64,000 nucleotides of DNA from Histomonas meleagridis (Eukaryota; Parabasalia; Tritrichomonadida; Dientamoebidae), in the NCBI GenBank assembly GCA_020186115.1, contig WSYJ01000075.1, positions 1 to 64,000 on the forward strand, in the 5' to 3' direction. The notes beneath the pieces were generated by a model, which was not told the origin of the DNA, did not search any database, and was given only the letters and a program-made list of their open reading frames with translations. A program made the position numbers and the translations under genes. Numbering within the stretch: position 1 is the first letter of the stretch; each line of letters starts with the position of its first letter. Shown here piece after piece: positions 41,771 through 53,258 of the stretch.

Positions 41771-42393
41771 TTGATTCATATAAATTCAGTGTGTATAATG
41801 GTATATACTCATTTGAATACAAACATCAGAGAAAGCGTATTTTTAATTGATAAAAACTCACAGTTATAAAATATTCAGTTAACCAAATTATTCTGTTATA
41901 TGTTGGTCAAGTTGCAATGAAATATATTATATATTATATTACAGGTTTATTTAATAATAATTTCGTAATCATTTAATAGTGTTATTGTTGTACTTCTATT
42001 TTTACTTTAATATATCAGAACAAAATTTTTTATTTTCTTAAAGCAAACGAATTTAATCCTAGAATATTATTTGTCAGTATTATTTTACAATTGTCATATA
42101 TTAATATTCTCACAGTTTCCTCCCTGTAAAAAAACTGTCTTTTTTATGAAAAAGTTTACGATTAAATGCAATTTAATCGTAAGCCGTCATATATACAACC
42201 GATTATCTTCTCAATTTATTGGTCGATCAAAAGCGGTTGAATTTTTGGCTTTAAATTGTTTTTTTCATACTTCCTTTATAATTATGCATAATAATGTACA
42301 TTTAAATTTATATTACTAAATTATTAAAATTTAAAGTATCCTTAATATTAAGTTATTTTTAAAAATGTTTTAATTCGAAGCAAATGGTTGTTT
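41771..42393. other. Intergenic, no gene seen
   Basis: Unique AT-rich sequence after the end of the duplicate block. An 82-codon open frame at 42071-42319 has low-complexity content and no support. Confidence 0.5.
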
Positions 42394-44600
42394 TTATATC
42401 CATTTCTTGTTTATGTTATTATTTTCAACAAAATCAACAGCAAATGGATCTTCTTCAATATCTGAAAATGTGTTTCCTGCCTCGAAAAGATTTTCTTGTT
42501 CTTTTTCTTCAATACCATTTAGGTTGGAAGATTTATTTGATTCTTTTTGATTTCTTTTATGAACCATAAAAACAATTATAACAATAATAATAATTATAAT
42601 TATTACTATGCAAACAATTATTATTATAATTATTATCGTTTGATTATTATTGTTATTAAAATTATTTAAATTTTCTTGTAAATTTATAAGTGTAAAATAA
42701 TCACTATAATAAACTTGATAAAATGTATATACAACAAATGAATAATAATAAGAAATAAGTTTTGTTTGAATATAACTTAATATTGATCCCATCTGTGAAA
42801 GAGAATATGTATGGAAATACGATGAATCATAAGTTATCGTTTGTGTTATTGTTAAAGAATATAAAAATGTAATTGTCAGAGAATATGAAAATTCATTTAA
42901 ATGTGACGAATTTATTATATTTGATTCAGTAAATGTGTTACTTTGGGTAAATGAATTTGATTCAGTTAATGTGTTACTTTTAGTGAATGTGTTTGATTCA
43001 GTTAATGTGTTACTTTGAGTGAATGTGTTTGATTTTGTAAATGTATTACTTTTAGTAAATGTGTTTGATTTTGTAAATGTTTGTGTTGTAATTAATGACG
43101 ATATTTCAAATGATTTAATATTTCCAATGTTTCCACTGTAATCAACGCCTACAATATGAACATATGTTATATTTTGTATTTCATCTGGTTTGATTGGAAT
43201 AAAAGTCTCATATGTAATTTCTGTCAAATCGTTAATTGATACATTTAATGTTGTTGTAATTATATATTTATAATATTCTATTCCGGTTGCATACATTAGA
43301 TTTACTTCATTTGATACGGATGCTAAATTATTTGACATATCATACGATTCAACTTTATATTGATATTCTGTTCCAATATCTTCTGATATAATTTGAAGTG
43401 TAGAATTAAAATATATCAAATTGTGAATAATTGGTGGCTCATAATCTATTAATGAATTATCAATCACAGAACATTTAGAAGTTCTTTGTTTCATATAAAG
43501 TATTGTGTTCGCAAGGATTTTCTGTTCTATTTCATTTGTTTCACCATCACTATGCCCTATTTGAATTAAAGCTGTATTTTTGTATGTCGTGAGATAAAAA
43601 TTATGTTGCAGTCCAAATTCATCCAAATAAGCATCAATGTTATCAAAAGAAAACCAAACATCGCCTATAGTTGCATGGAATGTTGTGTGTGTAAGGCGAA
43701 TTGCGAAATTATTTCCAATGTTTCCTATTTGATATGGATAATTTGTGATATGTCCTTTCTTACGCAAGAAAATGTTTGTGGAAAAAATATTTTGATAATC
43801 AGGATTTCCAATTGTACCGTTAGGATATGTGTAATTATCTTCAGTCCCACGAGATGTAATACCAAAGAGTTCTCTGATGGAAAGTAAACTAACATCAGTA
43901 TCATTAACATTCCAATCATGTGTAATTGTATCATGACCTGCAATAACACCATATCCTTTGGATATATACTCAGTAAGTATCCCTTTAGCTGTTTCCGTTT
44001 TAATATTGTAACATGAATTCGCATCCCATGAACCAATAAATATTACGTCGTATTCATATATAAAACTTGGATCATTTGAAACGTTGTCTTCGAAATCATT
44101 GATCGACATTAACGTGACAGAAATTAATTGTTTACTAGTGTTCGGGTCAACTCCAATAGGGTTAAACGACGCGACTTCATCATCATCTTTTATTGTACCC
44201 CCTTCCATCCAAACTTTGAGTGAAGCTGATTTTGGTAAATGATGAAATGTTAGATCACTACCAAATTGAAAATCAACTTCACGAGTATAGTAGGATGATG
44301 ACGTATATCTGGACCTTTGACCATTATCACCATCAATTTGACTTGGATATATATTTAAAACATTCAAAGGTGTATCACTTCACGTACACTAATTTGGTAC
44401 CAATCCATCCAATTGCCATTTGCATCTCTTTGCCTTTGAAAAATTTTATAATACTCAGATTGATTTTTAGAATATGTCCAATTGAGGTATACGTCACTAT
44501 TTGTATTTGTTTTGTTAAGGCATGCTTCAACGTAAAGTCCTTTGCAAATGAAGAAGAAAATATAAAATAAATATGGTGCAATAAGCATTGAACTTTTCAT
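42394..44600 (-). pseudogene. Surface protein with different ectodomain, FTKSNT stalk and DPF tail; one frameshift
   Basis: Starts at the ATG at 44600 with a signal peptide (MKSSMLIAPYLFYIFFFICKG), then an Fn3-like start (VYLNWTYSKNQSEYYKIFQRQ). Near 44370-44385 one base seems to be missing; the main frame (from 44370 down) then continues without a break to 42394. The ectodomain has a Rossmann-like segment (YDVIFIGSWDANS, ISKGYGVIAGHDTI) resembling DUF5057 or amidotransferase-like folds. A stalk of FTKSNT, FTQSNT and LTESNT units follows, then a Tyr/Phe-rich part, a very hydrophobic Ile-rich span, and an acidic tail with DIEEDPFAVDF. With one base restored this would be about 735 residues. 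The break is not in a homopolymer. Confidence 0.75.
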
Positions 44601-44640
44601 GAAAAGATATTGATTACAAATACAAAATGACACACAATGA

Positions 44641-45086
44641 ATTTTGAATAAAATACGATCGTTAATTGCAGTTGCAACTTTTGAATGTTCAATAAATTTT
44701 ATTATTTGATCAAATTGAATGGTTGTAAAATTACATTTTGAAAGACATAAACCGTCGTCATAAAATGTGGACCATGGTCAATGAGGAATCCTATGAATTC
44801 ATTCCAGGATGGTGAGTTTATTATGTGCAATTTAGATGGGTTCAGTAGGGGAAGCCTCAGACCACTGCTGCAACCCCTCTGCTGTATTCGCACAGGGAAA
44901 ACTGTTGCAAAAATTTTTGTATCACATATGAAGTCAATATTAACTTAGTATGTTAGAATGAAAAAATAGCCAGCACACAAAAGTGTCAAGCTCGTTTTTT
45001 AAACATAATTTATTCCTCATTAAAAAAGAACCCTGAATACCTTAGATAGAGAAGATAAAACAAATATAAAAATTCAACAAATTTGT
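44641..45086. other. Intergenic, no gene supported
   Basis: A 58-codon forward frame (ATG near 44788) and a 63-codon reverse frame overlap here, with a relatively GC-rich patch at 44820-44900. Neither is recognisable; it could be a relic of a decayed gene. Confidence 0.4.
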
Positions 45087-45470
45087 TTACTTGCGGCGGC
45101 GATTATTTTCTCTAACGACAACACCTTCCATATTGTCGAGACCAATTGCAGCAAGCATAGCTTTTGTGTCCGCGTCGACGCTGATGGTTGGTTGCTCAAG
45201 CTGAGAAATCTTTGGCATCCAATTATCACGTTTTTCACGTTCTTCTTCTTGGAGCTTAAAGGAAATACCACGAACAGGACCACGTTCAAGACGGCGCATT
45301 AAATGTGTAACATAACCAGCGATCTTATTCCTCATTCTTTTTGATGGGATTGTAGCAACTTCGTCACAAACGCGCTTGTTGTCTTGAAAATCGAAGCTAA
45401 GTTGTCCGTAAAAACGTTCTATTATGAGACGTGAAGCTCTCTTTGTTGTCTTTGTCCTGATACGACCCAT
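45087..45470 (-). CDS. RPS17: 40S ribosomal protein eS17
   Basis: 127 residues starting [14 protein letters not shown]. Nearly every conserved block of eS17 is present: [53 protein letters not shown] and VDADTKAML. The length matches the family. It is a component of the small ribosomal subunit. The start is preceded by TTTTTTCAAATGG, giving a TCA element only 2 nt before the ATG, and by two Myb-type AACCG motifs. Codon use is more GC-rich than in its neighbours, as expected for a highly expressed gene. Confidence 0.97.
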   Translation of the reverse strand: MGRIRTKTTKRASRLIIERFYGQLSFDFQDNKRVCDEVATIPSKRMRNKIAGYVTHLMRRLERGPVRGISFKLQEEEREKRDNWMPKISQLEQPTISVDADTKAMLAAIGLDNMEGVVVRENNRRRK

Positions 45471-45489
45471 TTGAAAAAAGGAAGACCAT

Positions 45490-45517
45490 CAACGGTTATT
45501 ACGATACGAGCGGTTAT
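45490..45517 (-). promoter_or_regulatory. Paired AACCG motifs upstream of eS17
   Basis: On the reverse strand ATAACCGCTC and ATAACCGTTG lie about 20 bp apart, separated by TATCGTA. YAACSG is the general Myb-binding core. Confidence 0.4.
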
Positions 45518-45884
45518 TTTTTTGAGATGTTTTATGCATTTAAAAGAACTTTCTTCATGAAAACAAGATTTTCTCATTTGTTTTATGAGATTTTCAATAA
45601 AATCTTTGATTATTATAAGTAATGCCTCAAAATTTATAATTATCGTTTTAAAATTGTTTTTTTGACAAAAGTTATTAAAAAAGGATTCAATTTGTTTTTA
45701 GTAAAAATATATATTAATATGGAAATATTATGAAATCATTTTAAAAAAGAAAATATCTTTAACAGATTACTATAGACAAATAATTAACAAAAAATATTCT
45801 TTTAACATTACGCATAATATTATTTAACTCACAATTATTTATTGATAATAAAATGAATTTTTTAAAAAATTTGAAACGTAGCGT

Positions 45885-46895
45885 TTATGCATCAAATGTT
45901 TCAAATTGTTCTTTCTTCTTTTTTGATCGAATTACGAAAAAGACAACTCCAACGATAATTATTACTGCCAAAGGTATACAAATATTTTATTTTGGCTGCT
46001 TGGTAATGTACATGTTTGATCAAATGTTATTGGAAGTGTACAAAAAGTTGAATCACCATAAGAAGTGAGCACAATAACATGGGATGCAGGTACGCCATTG
46101 AATATATAATTACCGTATGTTGGTTTTGTCTCTCCATTATAATATATACAATAAAGAAGAAAACAATGTTCAAATACTCTGTCTGCAATTGATGTTACAT
46201 TTTTACCTATTTTAACTGTTTCTAACTTGCAACAAGAAGAAAATACACACACATTCATTGATGTAACTGAGTCAGGAATTGTGGTTTCTTTCATTGAAGT
46301 ACATCCACAAAATGAATATTGTATACATTACTTAATCTAATGGATTTCAATTTATTATAATAAAATAAATACCCTTTGGTTCTCTTACCAATTTTGGAAT
46401 AGTGGTTTCTTTTAGTGATGTACATTTTGTAAATTAATAATTACCAATTGTTGCAACATTATCACTAAAGTTAATTGTTTCTATTAAATAACAATAGCCG
46501 AGTCCATAACTTTCAATTTTAGTTACTGAAGATGGAATATTATAATTGATATTGAAGTTCCTGATGGACAACAAATTATCGTTGTTATGTTTTTATTATA
46601 AAAAGTACCTCATCATTGAGATTGGAATAATGTTTGTTCTCATTTGATATTTTGATGGATCTTAAAGAGGAACAATTATAAAATGCGCATTTACCAATTG
46701 TTGAAACATTTTTACCAACATTAATTGATTCTAATAAAACACAATAAGCAAATCCATAATCTTCAATTTTAGTTACTGAAGATGGAATATTGTGTTTGAA
46801 TTTCTAAATTGGTGGACAAAAAATAATATTTGTTATGTTTTTACCATAAAGAATTCCATTATTGAAATTAGAATAATATTCGTTTTCTGTTTATG
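45885..46895 (-). pseudogene. Decayed BspA-like leucine-rich-repeat surface protein
   Basis: Reverse strand fragments read as BspA-type repeats (IEDYGFAYCVLLESINVGKNVSTIGKCAFYNCSSL; ETTIPDSVTSMNVCVFSSCCKLETVKIGKNVTSIADRVFEHC), then the usual BspA end (CIYYNGETKPTYGNYIFNGVPASHV) and a membrane span with a basic tail (AVIIIVGVVFFVIRSKKKKEQFETF) ending at the TAA at 45885-45887. Frameshifts and stops break the frame near 46300, 46440, 46600 and 46810. No FTKSNT stalk here: the span follows almost directly. Confidence 0.8.
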
Positions 46896-46939
46896 TAAAG
46901 TTCATTTAGTGTACCCCAAATTCGTTACCTAAAAATGTT

Positions 46940-49734
46940 ATGAATCCAATCCAAAATCTCTCAGATGAATGCGCTCAAATGCGTGAAATGGCGCAGAATC
47001 TAAGAGATAATTCGATCAAATCCACTAATGATATTTCAGAAATTTTTGATATTTCTGCATCAATATTATCATCTGTAATTACCGCTGTCTCACATAAAGC
47101 TGATGATAGTGACAACATACTTAAAAGCATTCAAAATTTTAATGTAATGAAAGAAGAAAAGGAATTAAATTTCATGGATAAAATAAATTCAGAGATATCC
47201 AAATTAGGAGCCAAAGTTGAAGAAGCCTTCACGCTTGTTGATAAGTTTCAAGAAAGTTTTGAAGAAAAACTACAAAAGCAACAAAATAAATACGATAAAA
47301 TCGAAGAAAAAATCAAGCAAGAAAACAAATCTAAGCTTCAAAACCAAAACTCAGAATATGCCACTGAAGAGAACTCATTGCTATCACATCAAAATGAAAC
47401 TTTTGCGAAACTTGAAAAAGATCTTTCTTCCAAAGTAACTGAACTATATGCAAATTTTACACAACAACTCAAACTTCTTGACGAAAGAAATTCCACTGAA
47501 AACCAACGGCTACAACAAATTGTCCATGAGAAACATGAACTTAATAAACATCAACAAGAAGAAATTGACGAAGAAAATCAACGCACAGCAATTGAACATG
47601 AAAAAGTTACCATCGAATACCGTGAGAAGAAATCGCTTGCTAGTAAACAAGTTGAAACACTTCTTCATCAAAATGAATCACTTAAACATTCGATTGTTGA
47701 AATACGTAATGAATCACCACTTCGATTACGTAATCATGAAGAATCATTTTTTAAAACGCATCGAAAGTCGATTGAAACATTAAATGAAACATATCGAAGT
47801 AATGATATAAAACTCCAAAATATGGATAAAGAAATAGAACAATTACAAATGGAATTCGAAAAAACTAAAAAAGAAAACGAAGAAATGTTAAAGGAAAATT
47901 TGAAACAATTAAATGAACAATTACTTAAAGAAGAACAAGAAACGCAACGAATTCTTGATGAAAATGCTTCAACACTTTCATCATATTATGAAACAAAATT
48001 TAATGAAGTGAATCATAATATAAAAGAACAAGAAAACATTCGAAACAAACAATTTTTAGAGTTTCAAAGTAAAGAAAAAGATATAAATGAACAATTAAAT
48101 TGTGAAATTGATATATTAAATAAAGAAAATCAAAAAGAAATTGACGCAAAAATAAAATCATTAAAAGAAGCAAAAAATAAATTAATAAATATCCAAAATG
48201 AACGTGATAAAGATTTAGAAGAATTACATCATAAGAAACAACTTGAAGTTGGTGAAGCACTTCAACATAATGAAGAAAATCTTAAAAGTAAAGTTGAAGA
48301 AATCAATGAAATTATGTTACAATTTTATGAGCAGCAACGAAAATTAACAGAATTAAATAAACAAAAAACGAAATTTCAAATCGAAGAAATAATGAAATTG
48401 AAAAATGAAATTAATGAACAAATTGAAGAAAATTCGCAACAAAATAAAATTAATAAAAAATATCAAAATGAAGAAGAAAGAAAAGAAGATGAAACACATC
48501 GTAATATAATGGAATCTTTAACAAGACAAATTGATGAATGTAAAAAACGAAACTTAAAACTTTTAGAAGAATTAACATTAATCAAAAAGAAGAAAGATGA
48601 AAAACTTAATTTGTTTATAGGTGAAACAGATTCTAAACTTCTTGAAGATATACATCAAATCTCTAAAGAAGAAGATGAAAATAGAAATCTGAATGATATA
48701 ATCGAAAGAATTATGAAACAAAAAAGAAGAAGTTGAAAAACGAATCAAAAAATTTTTAGAAGAAATTAAATCAATTGAAAAAACTATTAATGAAACGAAA
48801 GAAAATTATGAAAAGAAAATAACACAAATACAAAACCAATGTGAAATTAACTTAAAGCAATTAAATAAAACTGATTTACAATTAATACAACGAAAGAATC
48901 AATTAACGCGACATATAAATATACAAAACAAACGAATCGAAGAACTAAAAAAGAAAGAAAACAAAAACGAAAAGTTCGAAATATTACAAAATAAATATAT
49001 TGAAGAAATTGAACAATATGAAAAAGAGATTCGAAATAAATATGAATTAAAACTTAATGAAGAAAAACAGAAAACAAATGAATTAGAAATAAAACTTCAA
49101 AAATTAAATGATCAAAATAACAAAGAAATTAATGAACTTGAAAATCAAATCAAAAATGAAAAAGAAAACTCAAATAAAATTAAATCGAAAATGTTAATCG
49201 AAAGAGAAAATGAAATTAATAAAACGAAAGAAAATTTAAACAATGAAAATAATGAAAAAATTTTAAAGTTAAAAGAAACGCATCAACAAAAAATGGATTC
49301 ATATAAAACGGAATTAGAAAACTTAAAAAAGAAACATGAACAAAAAATTAATAAAATCGAACAAAAATTTGTCGAAAAAATCGAAGAAAGTAAATTTAAG
49401 CTAATAAAAGAAGAAAAAGAAATCGAACAAAAATTAATCGAATTAAATGATGAAACAAAATTTTTGGAAGAAGAAATTGTTTACTTGGAAAACAAAGAAT
49501 GTACAAAATGTAAAGAGAAAAAAGAATTAATCAAAAAATTACTCGATAAGAAAAACGAATTACAAAGAAAAATTAATAATTCGATAAAAGAAGCGCATGC
49601 AACTGACTTGAAAATGGATAAATTATTCGGGGAAAAATGCACGTGCTCCATCACCGCTGTTGGCTGATGGACAAAGAAAAGAAGTCGCGAAAATCGCTAA
49701 GCCAAAAACAAAAGCAAAAGCAAATTTGCCTTAA
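46940..49734 (+). pseudogene. Long coiled-coil protein, two single-base frameshifts
   Basis: Starts at the ATG at 46940 and runs 598 codons to a TGA at 48734-48736. Dropping one A from the A6 run near 48717-48725 continues the coiled coil to 49667, and dropping one A from the A5 run near 49633-49638 gives a coherent basic end (ARAPSPLLADG ... AKANLP) with a TAA at 49732-49734. The implied protein has ~930 residues, nearly all Glu/Lys/Gln/Asn heptad-like coiled coil, with an ECTKCKEKK motif near the end. No motor, membrane or catalytic motif. Function is unknown; a cytoskeletal or basal-body filament role would be typical. Both breaks are in homopolymers. Confidence 0.8.
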
Positions 49735-50199
49735 AATAAAAATATTTGTTTGTAATTAATAAATGAAATTATCGATTTTGTTTTTAGTAAATAATTTTAC
49801 GACATAAAATTTTATGTTGGACGAAACATTGTTCAAGATATTATATGAAGTACACTCCAAGTAAAATTCTTTTAAATCTTTTCTTTGTTGCTTATATGAT
49901 AGTTTTGCTTTTAAAAAGCGTTACATCGTGCGCAAATTTAAATTGAAAGTGACTAAATGAAAATTTTAAAAAGTCATTTTATCTTAGTCTCAACTTGTTT
50001 GCATATATTTATATGATATTACTTGAAATATACTTGGAATATTATTAATAATTCCAAAATTTAAAAAAAAAAAATCTGTTAAAAGGCATCTTCTTGCCAA
50101 TCATGGGTTTAAAAGTCTTGTTTTTTGGCAATTTAACGAAGAAGATTAAATCATTATCAAAAAAATGAAACACAAAACCTCAAGAAATTTATTTGGAAA
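49735..50199. other. Intergenic, no gene seen
   Basis: AT-rich. It contains the palindrome ACATAAAATTTTATGT at 49802-49817, also found in both copies of the surface-protein 3' flank. Confidence 0.5.
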
Positions 50200-50660
50200 T
50201 GGTACCACCAAGTAAGATTATAAATTCTGCAAACGCAATCCTTGAGAAGTACAAAGTAAAAGATTCGAATTTTACAAAAATTGAAGAATATTTAATAAAT
50301 CATTTTGAAGATTCTGGCGTTTTATATATATATATATATATATATGGGCAGGTATAATTGTTGTTGTCAATTAATATGGAAAGGTTGTTCTTCACAGGAG
50401 TTACGAATACTTAGATATACTTTTTTGTTTACTGCGTGTAAAGACTCAAGAATGTTAAAACTTAAATCACTTTAAATGAATTGCATTCAGTTTCATTAGA
50501 TGAATTCTCCGGTACAGTTTATATAATAAGTCAAGCTATAGGATATGATTGTGGAAAATTAACAAAGTAAGAAATCGAAGAAGAAGAAAAAAACTTAATG
50601 AGGAAATAGATGGAATAAGCTTGAAAGAGTTGTTGAATTGTGATGATGCATAATAGTATT
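50200..50660 (+). pseudogene. Possible decayed gene interrupted by a TA microsatellite
   Basis: From an ATG near 50200 a coherent stretch reads MVPPSKIINSANAILEKYKV and goes on for about 45 codons before a (TA)n tract (50324-50345) shifts the frame. Beyond it another frame reads AGIIVVVN*YGKVVLHRSY, broken by a stop. I do not recognise the family. Confidence 0.3.
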
Positions 50661-51182
50661 ATATTAACTGTAAATCTTCTCTATGTGCTTGTTCTTGAGT
50701 TCAAATGACTTTATTGCTTTTTAATTTGCGTTGGGTTTTGGGACTTCCTAATAATGTATTTAATTATTTCAAAATCATCGCTAAAAATTGTCTATGTAAA
50801 TTTTTAAATTTCTGATGTAAATGTTTTATTGGAATTAGTAGTGCTTTGACATAGGAATCATATGTAAATTGAGTTAGAGTTCTCAATTTCATCAATCATG
50901 TACATGATCTCTTCACATAAACAAGAATTTTAGAAATTTGATGTACACATACCACACTCTAATAGCAACTATTACCAACAAAATAAGCCTTTGGTCAGTT
51001 TACAAAGGTGGTTAGTATCCATTTGAAAAACATCGTATGATTTGGCATTGATTGCTAAAACTTTAAAGAATTGTAAGCAAATAAATTATCACATTTAAGT
51101 CAACTAATTCTATTATATGATATTATTTAAAGACAAATTTCAATAATTTCTATTCGTTAAAAAATTAAGAAAAAAAATTATT
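50661..51182. other. Intergenic, no gene seen
   Basis: AT-rich, no recognisable coding or RNA feature. Confidence 0.5.
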
Positions 51183-52188
51183 TTAAAGTTCATCAATAAA
51201 TTCCTGTACAATCGGTTCTGAAATCTTTCTTATGTGCGCATCTACTTCTTCATAATTCTGTACTGGTATTCCTAATTCCCAAATTGATTCCCATACATCT
51301 TGCACTAATTCTTCCAAAATAACAGATTTTTCGGCTTTAGCACCTACCTTAGATATCACACCATTTAATCTATTCTGGTTGATCATGCATGTTGCAACAA
51401 AGAAAGGATTTGTTTTCACTGCATGATGATCAAAATCGCCTGAAAATTGATGAAACCGTTTATTTTTGCGCTTGAGCATAGGTCTGTCCTGACCAGGACC
51501 AGGCCACGATGCAGGTCTGATAACGATTCCTTCAGCAGTGTTGTTATGAATACGAGGGAGTCCAAACATAGGTGGAATAGTTGAATCAAATTCAAGAGAA
51601 TAATCCAAAAGTTTTGGAAGTGAGGCACGAGCTAAAGGTGGAGTGAAGTAAAGACCAACTTCTTTTGCACATGAAGACATGGAGTCATATTCAAGATATT
51701 GAAATTTATTATTTTGATCAACCCAAACAATATCAAAAACTATAAGCTGGATTTTGTCGGAATAATAAACGCCTTCTTGGACTGCGCGTTGTTCAAGTGG
51801 AACTATTACATGTCCTTTTGCATTGATTCTAGAAGGAACTGGACCCGTCCAATTTTCATCAGAAGGATACCACCCACCACATAACTCTCCATATATTACA
51901 ATGTATTTCAATTGTTTTTGGAGAAAGTTTAGCCGAGTTTAAATTTTCATATACTTTTTTAGCTTTTTTCGAAAGATCAAGAGCTATAATTTGATAGTTA
52001 TAAAACCAATCATCTTCTTTAATAAAGCCAGTTCTTTTTGCAAACTTTACTTTCTTTCCGTCACTATAAACGCTGAAATTACTTCCATCAATTTTTTCTG
52101 TTGCAATCCATTCGATTTTCTTCGGAGCCTTAAATTCTCCAGTATTTTCATATATCTTTGGAAACTTCAAAAAAGCAATTTCATCCAT
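51183..52188 (-). pseudogene. Rnl2-type RNA ligase, single-base frameshift
   Basis: Starts at the ATG at 52188 (MDEIAFLKFPKIYENT). Nucleotidyltransferase motif I is TEKIDGSNFSV with Lys32 as the expected AMP-accepting lysine; KRTGF follows as motif Ia. The frame then ends after SPKTIEI, and the next frame continues with LKYIVIYGELCGGW (motif III), a motif IIIa-like FDIVWVD, EGIVIRP (motif IV) and LKRKNKRF (motif V), plus a helical C-terminal extension as in T4 Rnl2 and trypanosome editing ligases. Dropping one A from the A5 run near 51915-51920 joins the parts. These enzymes seal RNA nicks with ATP; the role in a trichomonad is unknown. All catalytic motifs are intact, which argues against an old pseudogene. 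Confidence 0.85.
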
Positions 52189-52221
52189 TATTGTTGATAA
52201 AAAATGAACAAAAGTGCTCAA

Positions 52222-53258
52222 ATTTCAAAGCAAATTTTTTGATATTCAGTCAGAATTTCGGTTTATTTGTGAACCGTTATTACAAAGGGTGTCAAATACC
52301 CGTTTGTTATGAAAAACGATAGAAAATCGGTCGAACAAAAATTGACAACGCTCTGGGCAATCGTACAAATAAATTTCCCTATTTATTTAAAAATATAAAA
52401 AATACTAATTTGATTGGAAATCATCAATTAAATGGTAATGAAGAAAATTTAATATTCACCTTCAAGACAAATTATGGAAAAATTTCCAACAAAAATGATC
52501 CAAATCACCAAAGGTTTGATGAAGAAATCAAAAAAAATTGCTTCAAAAATAATTACATTTTAACAAAGATTCCAGATTTTTTAGATGGAAGTAATGTAGC
52601 AACTCGAAGGATGCAGTTTGAAACAAATTATTGGTGGTAGTGAGTCTTTCAAGAAACATTTTGCTAACTTTATTCAATCGTTATTCTATTTAATTATTTG
52701 AATAGTTAATGGTTTTTTGACAGCAGCACCTTACAACCACCTGACCATATATGTACTGAATCATACCGGTTTTGTTCTGAAATTCACTCAACCTTTCAAA
52801 GCACTCAACAGCCATTCAGATGACTGTATTATGAAGTAAAAATGATTTGATATTGTAGCAATTCACAAAGCCCACAAAATTTTCTCTCTGATAAGTAAAA
52901 GCAGACGAAGAATTCCTTAAAATTGTAAAAATCAACGGTTTCCATCGTTATCGTTATGGGGCACCTCAGTTGTCATTTTTCAAATAACCTCCTGTGACTT
53001 TTCCATAACCTCCTGAAAAATGCTGTGTTATATGTGGCCACTCAAACGATCAAAAAGTAAACGCAGACTTCGTTGAGCCTGCACATTATCATCCATCATT
53101 TTTTGATCTAGTGTCTATTTTGGGCTTAAGAAGGAAATTTCCATCTGCATGTTTCAGCACAACATTTACATCTACACCATTCATAATGTTGTTTGCACTC
53201 AAAAAAATTAAAGGAAAAATCGTGAAAACTAATTTTTATTATTAATTTTTCATCATTT
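52222..53258. other. Intergenic, possible gene relics
   Basis: Includes GAACCGTTATTAC near 52270, upstream of the RNA ligase, as a Myb-type motif. A 76-codon open frame at 52410-52640 lacks an ATG at its listed start and is unrecognised. On the reverse strand near 53110-53200 a short coherent run (NNIMNGVDVNVVLKHADGN) looks like a fragment of a lost gene. Confidence 0.4.
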
